DNA of 64,000 bases, from NCBI GenBank assembly GCA_021234155.1, contig JAJEKV010000021.1, positions 18,029,710-18,093,709 of the forward strand. The letters run 5' to 3'. The notes beneath the pieces are model-generated. The model saw only the letters and a list, made by a program, of their open reading frames with translations, was not told where the DNA came from and did no database searches. Positions within the stretch are counted from its first letter, which is position 1, and every line of letters starts with the position of its first letter. The translations under genes and the position numbers were made by a program. Shown here piece after piece: positions 12,390-23,580 of the stretch. Origin of the DNA: Isoetes taiwanensis (taxonomy: Eukaryota; Streptophyta; Lycopodiopsida; Isoetales; Isoetaceae).

Positions 12390-12710
12390 GGGTAAAAGCA
12401 TGTTAGGGTGTCCCTTAAAAAGTATTATTTAGTGACCAAAAAAGTACCTAAAAAGGTACCCAGGACTGGGTACTGGGTACTTGTGTAATATCTCAATAAA
12501 AGGTACATTCTAGAACTTTTATATATATTTTGGTCTCCAGTAGCATTATCTTTATCTTAACTTTGAATATTAATGCGTCCTTGACTTTTATTTTGGACTT
12601 TTGTACTAGTTTTAATGAAAATAAAAATGAGAAAGTACCCAGTTCTGAAGTACCTAGTGTATGTACTTTTGCAGGTTCCAAAAGTGGTACACCCTAACAT
12701 GCTTTTACCC
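12390..12710. mobile_element. MITE, 321 bp, with 22-bp perfect terminal inverted repeats
   Basis: The left end GGGTAAAAGCATGTTAGGGT.. (12390-12411) is the exact inverse of the right end at 12689-12710. The element is flanked by GTTA on both sides (12386-12389 and 12711-12714), consistent with a 4-bp target duplication (3-bp TTA is equally possible). The interior has no ORF and repeats GGGTACT/AAGTACC motifs. This is a non-autonomous DNA transposon; TTA-type duplications would fit the PIF/Harbinger group, but the family is not determined. Confidence 0.85.
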
Positions 12711-12714
12711 GTTA

Positions 12715-14225
12715 CGTAAATGTATTTGTATGCTTGGACTGTATGCCATCCAAGTAATGTATCTGAGGTGTGCTGCAGGTTATGACACCATTTCTTCTTG
12801 TGGAAGCAACACCGTAATTGCTCTTCAACCCAATCAATGGAATATGTACTATATTTGACATTTTTTAGACTTTTCTAATGCTGTTTAACAATTGGAACAT
12901 TTCTGCTGTACAACCAGATTGTTTTTGCTCTGGTTGAGATGTAAAACAGTGGGAACTTTGTGGATTTGCTTTAATACAAGAATGCTTAACAATTTTTGAT
13001 CATGATTGCTGTTAAAAAAAAGCTGGTTCTCTTCAATTTTGTCATTGTAGCCTTCAATGGGCTGCCTAGTATCCTAGGGGGCTACCACCTTAGCCCTGGT
13101 GGTACCACTACTCCCACCTCTTTGACACCTTATAGCTTGAGGTGGCATTATGTACTTGGCACGTTTTTAGGCCTGTATTGTAGGTTATCTCATTGGGCAC
13201 GCTACCATGTAGCATGCATAGCATTTCAGGTGTGCACATGGCTGCCATTCTGTTTACGCCCTTAAGTGAGCAGCCAATGGCCACCCTCCCCTACAAGTGG
13301 CAACCATGCATGCTTCTAGAAAAGCAACATTCAAAATCCCAATTTAAATACCCCAAAGGCAATTTTTTGGCCCAACCAATATGTGCATTACAACAACTTA
13401 GCAATTTTGCATGCCCAAAAATCTTATTGCGTACATTTTTCAAATGCACCCATAAATTCCTAACCATATACATCATTAAACCATATGGCCCATGCTTGAA
13501 CTATGTGGACCATGTTCCAAGTCTAGCATCTATGAATAGTTCCAAAGCATATATTTGAAAGATATTTTGATCCCTTGGAACTCTTATAGAAACAAACTTG
13601 CCTAGTAGCAAGAAATCTTTTAAGGATCATTTTTTTAACCCCTTCTTCTTCTTCTTCTTCTTCTTCTTATTCACATTTACATCTAGATTTACACTACAAT
13701 TGCATAAATACAAACTTATAGCTCCATTCAAGATGTAAATTATCCCATTCATATCCATCAAGGGTAAAACCCAAGCCACAGCTGAAAGGTAACCTTTACA
13801 TGGTTGGAGATATGAATATGTCTAGCAGAGTAATATAATTAGTATAGCTTTTGCCTTTAAACATGATGCATAAAATCAGACCATCATTTTAGAACACAGA
13901 ATTCAGAATTTCAGAAAATACGAGTTTTAAAGTTAAACATGAGGTCACATAATTTCCAAATAAGTGCATCTTATATCTTTATCTCATGTAAGTTTCAGAA
14001 TTTCAAAACATAGTATTCAGAATTCCAATATCGAGTAATTTCATTCTTATCAAATCAAGTATTATATTGTAAATCATATCCAAGTTCAAGATGTAAACAT
14101 ATCTATAACAGCTCAAAATGTAGATGTAAACGCATATTATATGACCATAGTAGACCTTCAGAATCAATCAAAACAGCATATACTTGTCCTATAATAACGT
14201 TAGCTATTTTCCAAGCTCTATACTT
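12715..14225. other. No gene recognised; AT-rich spacer
   Basis: Only chance-length ORFs are seen. Notable are a local inverted repeat around CCACCTTAGCCCTGGTGGTA (13083-13110) and a short TTC tract at about 13641-13668. Confidence 0.5.
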
Positions 14226-15421
14226 GCATTACATGTTTTTCTCTGACTATGTTCTTGTACATATCAGAAACTAGGTAGATCTCACCACATTTTGCTGGAA
14301 ATCAGAATTAGTTGAGCCTGATTTCCATGTAATATCTTCAATTTTAGTTGCCTTCATGCTGCAACCTTGTAACTTTGAAAAGACAGGAGATAGAGTCTCG
14401 GTTACCTGCACCCAAACAGACCAATATTAGCATAAACATGGTAATAAGGAAAGGGGCGTCAGGTAAGCAATGAGACACTATGGCTCTTCGCCCTTCACCT
14501 ATCCTTATACAAAGTAGAAAGGTGTAATTTAAGCAAATGGAGCTCATATATTCAGTATAAATAGGAAAATGTATTCAAATGCAATGAATATTAGCATATG
14601 GCTGCTTACCACAGTCATACTTAATACAAATCGGCAAGCAATAAAGGAAGATACATTATTTTAAGTACAACGTATCCTTTTAAGTCTGCTTAGAATGAAT
14701 CAGCACCAAAAATTGTGAGCAACGCATGTCTACTCCAAATCATGCAACAAACTACTCCTTTTGGTAATCAGCATCCATAGTATAAGCATCAAGCATTTCT
14801 AAATGCACATATTGTCCACGCATAAATCATATGATGTCCTATCTACAATTCCTAATATATCAAGTCTCTGTCATATTTCTATCAGAGAGGTTTATGAGGA
14901 ATCGTATCAGAATATAGAGCATTAAGGCCAATATATTATGATTAATCTCAGACTGGTTTCATACAACAGTAAATCCTCTACATATTCCTTTCAAGGATAT
15001 ATCAATATAAGATCCCAGAAATATCCATGCCACTAATTTATCGGAGCCTATACATGCAACGGTGATCATAAAATAATGGAGAACCTACATAAAAAGCATC
15101 GAGCATGCATAGCATGCTAATATATTCCTGTTAAGCATGGAATGTATTCTAGAGCCAGTATCAGAGCGAATCGGCATATTACCATAAGAATAGCATCAAT
15201 ACTATTCTTAGCCCTGCTTTTGTGAGAATAGATACTCTGGAAATAGATCAAAAATCTAAAGATAAGAAAACCTGGATTTTGTCGCTCCCAGACTTGGATT
15301 CCTGCAACATATTCGAATGCTTCCCTTCATCATTATTCCTTTCACGGTTCCATGGCTAAGAGTTCCCAGCATCAGCATCATGCAACCACCGGTTACCATG
15401 GATATAGACTCCTTTAGGCAT
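14226..15421 (-). mobile_element. Element copy A: exon 1, intron 1, exon 2
   Basis: Exon 1 runs from an ATG at 15421 to 15272 (50 codons, MPKGVYIHGNRWLHDADAGN... ending SDKIQ at CCAG^GTTTTC) and contains an in-frame stop at codon 22. Intron 1 (15271-14406) ends in the structured module. Exon 2 (14405-14286) is exactly 40 open codons from GTA (VTETLSPVFSKLQGCSMKAT...) and ends at GTG^GTGAGATCT. Copy B has the same exon 1 frame and length class, and an exon 2 of the same length and nearly the same sequence. The stop shows decay. No catalytic domain follows, so copy A is truncated. The function of this basic N-terminus is unknown. Confidence 0.6.
14387..14500 (-). other. Structured intron-3'-end module, copy A (subtype 1)
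   Basis: ATAGAGTCTC (14390-14399) faces GAGACACTAT (14472-14481), 9 of 10 complementary. TTACCTG (14402-14408) pairs with CAGGTAA (14460-14466), and AAGGGGCG (14451-14458) with CGCCCTT (14489-14495). Compared with copy B, TAG/CTA is replaced by TTG/CAA on both sides. Confidence 0.75.
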
Positions 15422-16297
15422 TTCGTTCCTCCAAGCACAGTTCGACAAAAATGGCGCAGAGTAGTCGTTAAGGAGGAAATAAAGGAGGAAATATTTGGCT
15501 ATGCTTAACTTGCCTCGTCCATATTTCTTATGCCATACTTCAACATTTTAACCAAGCATTTAATGCAATCGGCATCCCTATAAAGGGCCTTAGCATCACC
15601 GCCATATCTGCCATACTACTCACATGCTCTAGATATGTGCATAATAACTTTCCTTAGGCTAAAATATATTGCATACCTAGTTCACATTTAATAACTAGCC
15701 ACTCAAATCTAATTCCTTATGAATTTTGTAAGTACAGTCCTTTTTATGGCAATATAAAACTTGCCTAGTCTCATTATAATTATATAGGCCTTTGCCCATA
15801 GCCCTTGCAGTGGTCAATTCATCACTACATCTTCATAAGCTTTTGAAAATGTACGATCAAGTATCCCCCAAGGTCATTTTCAAAGGACCCATCACATATT
15901 TTAGTGCATAGCCAAGTGTGGCAATACCAAAGGTCCCTTAAACATATTATATTTTTATCTTCCAAGGACCCAACACATATTTATATATGTATAACCCTTT
16001 AAGCCATAACTTAATGATCTACACAAAGGCAATATACCATTTTCAAGTTTAATTACTATGTCCCATGTTCTAATTCCCTAGTAGAAAGCCAAACCAAGAA
16101 CTTGCCATATAGATTCTTTCTTTAAATTGACAATGTCATCAATAACTTCGAAATGGCTATTGTTATTTAAATTGTAAATAGTAATGTCGAAGACATACCT
16201 TATCGGCCCAAATTGCCTCGATCATTGCTATATGAGCAGCATTATGTGTACAACTTCCTAGTTATCTTGTTGCTTATGAAAATATGAAGAAAAATAT

Positions 16298-16411
16298 TCT
16301 TCTTCTTCTTCTTCTTCTTCTTCTTCTTCTTCTTCTTCTTCTTCTTCTTCTTCTTCTTCTTCGAATTCTTCTTCTTCTTCTTCTTCTTCTTCTTCTTCTT
16401 CTTCTTCTTCG
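16298..16411. repeat. (TTC)n microsatellite
   Basis: About 38 TTC units with a single GAA interruption near 16364. The runs of Leu, Glu or Lys seen in its frames are translations of the repeat, not proteins. Confidence 0.95.
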
Positions 16412-16960
16412 TACATGTTCTTGCCAAGACTACAGTCACAGTTATGCAAACAATTACATTAAAAGAACTTTGTTCAAGGCAAGATCACTTATCCCAATAT
16501 CCACCCTGGTTTTTTAGGCTAGGCCACATCAGGCACTCTACAAACCTTAGCCCATATAATTTACTATATTGAAAAATATATGCAAAAATAAAAATCTTGA
16601 GTAAAATAATTCATATCATCATTTCCATATTAGCATATCCAATTTGTACATAACGTTTTTGCATTTGAAAGTATAAGGTAATCCATCTTACAACTATAAA
16701 CTTAAATCTTACAACTATGAAGTTTTGAATTTGAAAGTATGAAGTTTAAAGTAAACTCTGAATCTTGATGTAGCATATCCCATCCTCTTCCGCGTTAACG
16801 CCAACTCTAACAGCAAAATGGAGACAATTAGAGGAGAGAACCCGTACCTGCAGCCAATCAATACACAATTAGCATGATAATGGTAAATGTGCAAGGGCCA
16901 AAAGGTACATTGGATCTCTCAGCTCATCGCTGATCACCAATTGTATCCTTTTGCCCTGAG
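16412..16960 (-). mobile_element. Element copy E: partial, subtype 2
   Basis: In minus sense the structured module (16957-16848) is followed by an exon-like stretch from 16847 open for 33 codons from GTA (VRVLSSNCLHFAVRVGVNAE...). About 300 nt beyond lies the hairpin block GCCTGATGTGGCCTAGCC...GGTGGATATTGGG (16536-16493), then the long GAA tract. The order matches copies C and D. A possible upstream exon at about 17895-17818 (RFRMTSDEFGAVPVCFAWSL, donor GGAG^GTAAGC) may belong to it; I do not recognise that peptide. Confidence 0.5.
16831..16957 (-). other. Structured intron-3'-end module, copy E (subtype 2)
   Basis: GAGAGAACC (16834-16842) faces GGATCTCTC (16912-16920), 8 of 9 complementary. 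GTACCT (16844-16849) pairs with AGGTAC (16903-16908). AGGGCCAAAAGG (16894-16905) pairs with CCTTTTGCCCT (16947-16957) with one bulged C. The AGGTAC strand is shared by two alternative helices, so the two folds exclude each other. The acceptor is GGCTGCAG^GTACGGG. Confidence 0.7.
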
Positions 16961-18219
16961 GTGACATTTAACTAGAAAAGACTGGAATAGTAACATATTT
17001 AGCATTATAATTGCAATTTCTCAATCGATCTCAATCATTTTAACATATTTAGCATAGTACTAATTGATCCCAATCATTCCCAATAGACGAGAACTAATTT
17101 CTTAGCCCCAAATCTAGCTGGTCATGTTGAGAACATGTTCTACATCATGATAATTTCCTCACAGCTTTAAGTATAAAATTTTAAGACAAGGCTCTAACCA
17201 AACCTGATTTAGAGATCTTCATTTATTCTTTTGATAAAGTGTTGACGCCAAGATTTTCTTTCAACTTTGCATGCAATGAGTGCCAAGGAATAACCTGCAC
17301 CCTGCAAATACACGATCATGTAGATGCCACCCAGCTCCCTTCCTTGGCAGCTTGAGTTCTCGGTCTATACCATATAAAGGCTTGCATCTTAGATGTATTT
17401 CTATAAGCCTTTTCGAGACCTGCAAATATTGTAATTAGCGCCAAAACCACTGCAAGATCCAGCTTATATGAAGCACACAAGGTAATAAACGCATACAAAA
17501 ATATTTCAAGCTTAAATGTATATTCAGAACCAATCTGAGCATATATTTGTTCTCCATATTGTTCTGGAAAACATATTTAAAGCATTCTATCTCAAACCTG
17601 ATATGCCAAGTCTTGAATTACATGTGCATCGTTTGAATCTGAAATCCCTCACTTCGAACATATATGTTGGATGGATTGTATCCACAAGCAATAATAATAC
17701 CATCTATACTATAGCAGAAAATCATGAAGCATAGCTTCCCAATAAAGCCCCATAATCTGTTCCTTATGAGAAGGGCATAAGCTCCATGCATCAAGACAAT
17801 TGCTTACCTCCTTTGTACATGCTATTTAAGGCAAGACTCCAGGCAAAGCAGACCGGAACAGCCCCAAATTCATCACTTGTCATTCTGAATCGAAGCAGAT
17901 CTGTATGCCATCGATTTATACCAGATGATTTTATGTAAGCACAGTGGAGCATCCTTTTTGCATCTCATGATGCTACAAAATCTGATTTCACCATAGCTGG
18001 CTGCATCAAGCTTTTTAGAGCAGATCGCTCACTCCTTTGCACCTGGTTTCCAGCAAAAAAATTAAGCTTGGCCCTTTGGGCGGCCGTTTTGGCGCCTCAG
18101 CACCTCTGAGCCCTAGCTTATTTTTCATAGCATATTCATAGAAATATTTTGAGGAAACAAAAGCGAAACATTTTTTGAGGAAACGAAAGCACCTTTTTCT
18201 TTTGTAAAGATCCAATCAT

Positions 18220-19430
18220 TCCTTTTTTTGAAAGCATCGGCCTCCATTGACTAACCCGTAAGCATGTGAAAAAGTTTTTTTTGCAAAAGGCATCAAAAAA
18301 CGTAGCACCTTTTTCCTTATGGTGTACTTGTAGAACAATTAAATACCAACAAAAACATTACAAGCCTTCTTGTTTTTATCTTACATTGTAGTCCATGATA
18401 TTTTTTCATACTTGCATGGCAACTATTCAAAAGCCAAATTCTAAATAAGTCTTAACAAATGCCATATGCACATATCACCTATAGTGTAAAATGCAAAAAC
18501 GTCTTTTCAAGCATTAAAATGCCTTCTCAAGCATTTTATACTTATCCATCTTTAGAATTTTTCAAATTCAAATATTAAATCCTTCTCATGTCAAATTTTT
18601 CCATTTTGACCATAAATAGACCTTAATAATTTCAACAAGTTGAAGATTATAAGAGATGGCAATGGCACCATTTACCCTCAAATAATAAATATTACAAGAA
18701 ACTTATCGCGGCGGCCAAGGCCGCCGCGAACGTTTCTCTTCACCAACTCGTCTATACATGGTAGAACATGCAGAATTTGAACCTGCATTTTTTTGCCTTG
18801 TGTTCAGTGCTCGCACGATAGAAGGATATTGACCATAACGACTCGTTACCAAAGATGTTTTGTATTAAATCAAAAGAATCTAAGTTCTGAACATGCAAAA
18901 ATTGAACTGTGTTTGAGCATGGGGAATTCTAACCTCCGTAGTTGCCAATATATCTATGCAAAATGGTTATTCAAAATGCACACGAATAAAACATGACCCA
19001 TTAACCCAATAGCTTTCCATATGGTAAGAACGAATTTATGATATGCATCATGGAGATGGATTTTTTTCCCATGTTTTATTCTTAAAGTACTGGCTGAATG
19101 ATCAGAGAAATAACTGAAAAGAGTCTTTGGATGATCCTCAAGGGCAGCAAAAGGCAAAGTCGTGGGAGTCCTGTGGATTTCGCAAAAAAGGCGATCTGTG
19201 GGAGTCCCGTGGAATAGACAATCCATTCTTTATATTTTGTTCGAATTGCCATTTGCCATTTTGCCCCAAGCCCATCTTCGCCGAGCCCCCTATGCCTTCC
19301 CTCCATATTATAAAGATTGAGGTCAAATTGTAATTACATATGCACCACTTCAGGCAATAGCATTTAACTCCTTGCTCGTAGTAGTTACGTGGAAAATTTG
19401 AAATTGCCTTTTCTTTACCCTTCCTCGTAC
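18220..19430. other. No gene recognised
   Basis: AT-rich spacer. A GC-rich perfect hairpin, CGCGGCGGCCAAGGCCGCCG, lies at about 18707-18728. Near 19150-19210 the phrase GTGGGAGTCC(T/C)GTGGA occurs twice, 45 nt apart. Confidence 0.45.
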
Positions 19431-19433
19431 AAT

Positions 19434-19885
19434 TATCAACCTCCCATCCCATTCCCTCGTACAATTATCAACCTCCCATCCCATGGAATGGTATCACAAC
19501 TCAAATCTACTTATTTAAAATAGTGTTGGCCTATCTTAGTCAAGAAGCTTATAGCTCACTCGTGTTGATGCAGCTTGTACAAAAAAAGTGTTTGTTGCAG
19601 CTTGTACAAAAAAAGTGTTTGTTGCAACTGCTTTAGCCTATGGTATATTAGAATTTATAGAGCAATTGTTGCAACTGCTTTAGCCTATGGTATATTAGAA
19701 TTTATAGAGCAAGGTGAACCGTTAATGCAATTTCTGGCATGCTTCAGCAATTTGATTTCGTTAACTAGTTAACGCAGTTTTTAGCATGCTTCGGCCATTT
19801 GATTTCGTTAACTATTTACCACGCTGACTATGTTAACGCAATTTTTAGCATGCTTCAGCCATTTGATTTCGTTAACTATTTACAC
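19434..19885. repeat. Cluster of short direct duplications
   Basis: Four neighbouring duplications are seen. CCCTCGTACAATTATCAACC... is repeated at 19422 and 19453. GCAGCTTGTACAAAAAAAGT is repeated at 19570 and 19595. A 55-nt block starting TTGCAACTGCTTTAGCC is repeated at 19622 and 19668. A block GCATGCTTCAGCCATTTGAT..GTTAACTA is present about three times between 19737 and 19885. Confidence 0.85.
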
Positions 19886-20210
19886 GCTGACTATTTCATT
19901 ATCTGTTTACCACACTGGCTATGAAAATGTTGAATGGCTTGATTGTTGGAAAGTTGTGATGTACTGATCAATTAACCTGGTTTGCTAGAATGTAACGTTG
20001 CATTAACTTGTGCAGCTATAATGACATTGCAAAATTGACAGAAAATTGAGCTCAGCATTGTTATAAATTTGAAGGCATATCAATTTGAACTATCCTTATA
20101 TGTGAGACATTTTGGCATGAGTAAAGAGCGCGAGAATTGAGATCGAGATCTCAAAATGAGTCCGCCACGCAAAGGCTTAAACAATCCCATCTAATGTTCA
20201 ATATTTGCCA

Positions 20211-20282
20211 GACAAATCCACATTTTCCATAACACCATCTATCTGTGACAAATCCACATTTTCCATAACACCGTCTATCTGG
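20211..20282. repeat. Tandem duplication, 36-nt unit
   Basis: GACAAATCCACATTTTCCAT...CTATCTG occurs twice back to back with one base difference. Confidence 0.85.
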
Positions 20283-20289
20283 AGTCCAC

Positions 20290-21790
20290 TCCACTTTCAA
20301 TAATCTGCCAGTAGATGGCCATCATATCATGCTGCTGCTAGGGTATTTAAGATACTGCAAGCATGGCACTCCAAGTAAGTATATATTGATATGCCAAGTT
20401 AATAAAGACCTTCGCATGCCTCTTCTAAGCTCCAACCTTTTGCATACATCTGAATCAAAATGCTAGTTATGAGAATATTCAATGCTTACCTGAACATAAT
20501 GCACTGCCAATAGAAAAACCTCCCCAAATGATGTTCAATTCCATATACAATCTCAAACATGGTTCTTGATCTGCCAAAAAGCACCCAGTTATCAGCCCTT
20601 ACAACTGGATCTCCATGATGCAAGAATCTTCTATAACATACCATTATTATTAATTTAAAAGACAGTTGTTGATCTGCACAAAAAGCACTCAGTCATTAGA
20701 GAATGCAATTGATAATATAGGATGACTGGATTTCAAACAATAATAATAGTTCGTATTGACGTAAGATTGCATTCAACATAACCTTAAATCACCTGCAACC
20801 GGCACCAGCTCTGGAAATGCAGGGTTTCTCTGCTCCTGAATCATTATGCTTTGCCTCAGCTAGCCTTACAACATCAAAGATGTCTAGACTTGCAAAATAG
20901 AAACCTGCATTTGGACCAGCCGAGGCTAAAAAAAACAGAGCTTTCCAAATACATAAAGGTCCTCAAATCATTTTCCTGCAATATTTGGAACTCCGATTCT
21001 CAAATTATGTAAAAATGGTCTTCCCACTATTAAGTTTGAATTTTTGTCGCAGAAATATTACCAGTGTTGGTATTATCTATCGGAATTTTCTGGCATGGAG
21101 TCCTAGAATGTGGCAAGACATCTTTCCTTATGCTGCCATGGGCATGAATACAATATTTCAAACATTATGCCTGTACACAACTTGGAATGATAGAGTATCC
21201 ATCTTTTAATATATTCACAATGCATCATGTAGGTAGTGGACATACAGAAGGTATAGTGAAGGTACAGTGCTGCAGTACTATGCAGCCTGACCTTCATATC
21301 TGAACCTTACAGTCTAGTTAGCAATTACATCTCAAGGGAAAAACCAACATCAACGCTCAATCAGTAATATAACAATTTAACTGTCATGGCAAATTTTTGC
21401 AGCCCAGCAAAACTACAGCTCTTCAAGATACGACTGAGGCACTTGTTTGCCCCATTCAACCAAGGGCTTATAAAAAAATGGGTCTTTTAAATCAGCATGC
21501 TGCAAAAAGAACGTCTAGAAAGACCAGATAATGGAACCAAGCTGTGCAAGCACAAACTTGCCCAGGAGCTTCGATCTGCTGCAGGAATCAGCAATGCCCA
21601 AACGAATAGAAAATCGGATTTATGAATGCCAGAATGAGCTAGTAACTGTCTCAGATTGTAACAACAATTATTAACAAATGGACTTTTTACAGCATAGCTA
21701 TAGTGGGCAATTTTGAGGTTGACAACTTCTTGTGAGCTATTTTGTAAGATATACATGTACATTTATCTTATAGATATACATATCTCAACC
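20290..21790. other. No gene recognised; possible introns downstream of the katanin fragment
   Basis: I looked in minus sense for further katanin WD40 exons and found none that I could support. The sequence is AT-rich with only short ORFs. Confidence 0.4.
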
Positions 21791-21796
21791 ACTTAC

Positions 21797-22088
21797 ATAA
21801 ACGTCTGTCAATGCTTCTCTAAATAGATCGAAGTCCATAGGGATACAATTTGAGCAGTGCCCCATAAGAGTGTGGACAACTGTATCAAGGTAAAAGGCTT
21901 AACATTAGGGCCAGACTTAGCTTGAAAGATCTAATAACATTAATCCAACAAAGAAATGAACGAGACCTTACTCTTAGCCTCCTCTAAATTCCAAAGCCTT
22001 ATTGTACTACTTGCAGCACCTGCTACAACGAGAACCTCGACTGCATCAGAAGTCACGGATTCACCGGACTTGTGTGCCCTAATAAACT
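21797..22088 (-). pseudogene. Katanin p80 (KATNB1-like) WD40 fragment, two exons
   Basis: The first exon (22088-21972, acceptor TTTTGCAG) reads FIRAHKSGESVTSDAVEVLV then VAGAASSTIRLWNLEEAK. The second (21879-21797, acceptor GATACAG, donor TAT^GTAAGTGG) joins in phase to give IVHTLMGHCSNCIPMDF. Katanin p80 is the regulatory subunit of the microtubule-severing ATPase and has a WD40 propeller with EVLVVAGAASGTIKLWDLEEAKIV and a following TGHRSNC block, so the match covers parts of two repeats across an intact splice junction. The phrase before EVLV is one residue short and the second exon diverges after MDF. No start, other WD40 repeats or C-terminal domain are found, so I call it a captured or decayed gene piece. 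Confidence 0.75.
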
Positions 22089-22952
22089 CTGCAAAATATG
22101 TCAGATTTAGGATAGAATGGAAAATCAAGTTAGGCCTTCTAGTAGTGAGCAGACCAGCACTATACTGCTTACTGCTAAGAACGTGCATTAACCATTAATA
22201 TAATCCTCCATCTTATTCACATTCTTGCAAGCACTAAGTAAGCATTCCATGACCACAAAAAGGGAGGTCTATTACTTTGGAAAATAAGCCACAGAAAAAT
22301 AACATCACGAACCGGACCAGGTTTGCAAATGGAAATGGATTTTCGTTCATCATGTTCCTTTCTAATGCAACCTCCATAGAATGCAGCAGGAAATGAGAAA
22401 TTATTAAAGGATGGTCTTTAGCAGAAAAAGAGAGGCACTGCCATGCAGCCTCGCATGAATGCTGTTGAAGTCATGAAATCTTGGAACAGCCGTCAACACT
22501 ATTCAACAAATTGATTTTCATAAATTAAAGATCTAAAACTTAAAAATTGTAAAACAGATGCTCCAAAACCTGCGGCAGAAGCAAAAACCCTGGGGCCTCT
22601 TTGGGCTATGGAATAGAGATGACATAATTGCAGAAACCATTTTACCTGAAGCTCTAGCTAGTTGTAGCTCATGTTCGTGACTATTTGGGCTCTAGCATCT
22701 GCAAGCAAGCAACCAAAGAAATTACGTTAAGAACCTTCTAAGAAACACCAAAGGAAATCGAACCCCCAAATCCCAAAATTCCTTATATTTCCATTTGAAC
22801 ACAAGAATCAACACCATATATTCATCTAGTTCTCAAATCTGGCACTAATACGTAATCCTGCATCTCGCAGACAGAGCCAAGCTCTGTTTCATAAGAGAAA
22901 ACCTGGAAAAAGCGAGTTATGTTTCTAAGAATCGAAAGCAAAAGGGCAAACC

Positions 22953-23046
22953 TGGTGTGCCGGATGAAAAATCCGCAGCCCTGGCTTCCGGATTTACCAC
23001 CGGATGTGCGGCAAAGGAGTTCAGACGACAACTGCCTCCAGCCCAT
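22953..23046 (-). CDS. Possible first exon of an unidentified gene
   Basis: ATG at 23046, in AAGAAAATGG context, opens MGWRQLSSELLCRTSGGKSG...FFIRHT and ends at a donor-like CCAG^GTTTGCC. Upstream lie two ABRE-type motifs. The next candidate exon (about 22699-22649) has an early stop in the joined frame. It lies upstream of the katanin fragment but has no katanin similarity. It could be the start of a chimeric or lost gene. Confidence 0.3.
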
Positions 23047-23261
23047 TTTCTTGACCTATTTCTTATTTTCTAAGTGATTTGTTGAAGCTTGAAGCAGAAG
23101 CAAATCGCCATAGCCAGACCCAGCACTGCCGGAACCCAAGCGTGAGCGCATTTCTGAACCTTGAAAGCGATTTGCTGAAGCTTTGAAGCACGCTACAGAT
23201 CCAGAGCAGAGGATTGCTTTGAAGGAAGGAAGAGATTTGCTTCCAAAGCAAGAAATCCTCA

Positions 23262-23309
23262 TCCACGTGTCGCCACCTTAAGAATTCATCCACGTGTCGC
23301 CACCGTAAT
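23262..23309 (-). promoter_or_regulatory. Duplicated G-box/ABRE-like motif
   Basis: ATTCATCCACGTGTCGCCACC-type sequence is present twice, 24 nt apart (CCACGTGTCGCCACC at about 23267 and 23291). CCACGTGTC is the core bound by plant bZIP factors in ABA and stress promoters. It lies 220-250 bp upstream of the ATG at 23046. A single GCCACGTGTCGCAC at 44312 and a CCACGTGTCG at 48243 are similar. Confidence 0.5.
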
Positions 23310-23530
23310 TATTCCTAGGGAAAAAATATTACAATCAAACAGAAAATGTAACTGCCTTATATATGTTAAGACAATGTATTGCAAGATGCCATTTCTAAGG
23401 CATGCCATAATAATTTTTTCTTATTTCATCTTCAAAGGATGCTCAGGATCAAACCAAGGTTCCATAACAAGTAGTATGAGCTCACTTATGAGCAAGTTCT
23501 CAAGATTTGAAGATTTGAATAATCAAAAAG

Positions 23531-23548
23531 AATATTCTTCTTCTTCTT

Positions 23549-23578
<30 letters not shown>
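23531..23578. repeat. (TTC)n microsatellite at an intron start
   Basis: About 16 units. In minus sense the RT exon ends ATGACAG and the intron begins GTAAGAAGAAG, running straight into the GAA tract. Confidence 0.9.

Positions 23579-23580
<2 letters not shown>

Noticed and set aside
14440-14475. Similarity of the module's minus strand CTTACCTG...TACCATG to the 5' end of U1 snRNA
   Set aside because: Only the splice-site-like CTTACCTG and a short TACCATG match; subtype 2 copies lack it, and no Sm site or U1 stem-loops follow.
19138-19464. 108-codon minus-strand ORF
   Set aside because: No domain, no splice or promoter support, and it covers a short direct duplication; length is within chance for this base composition.
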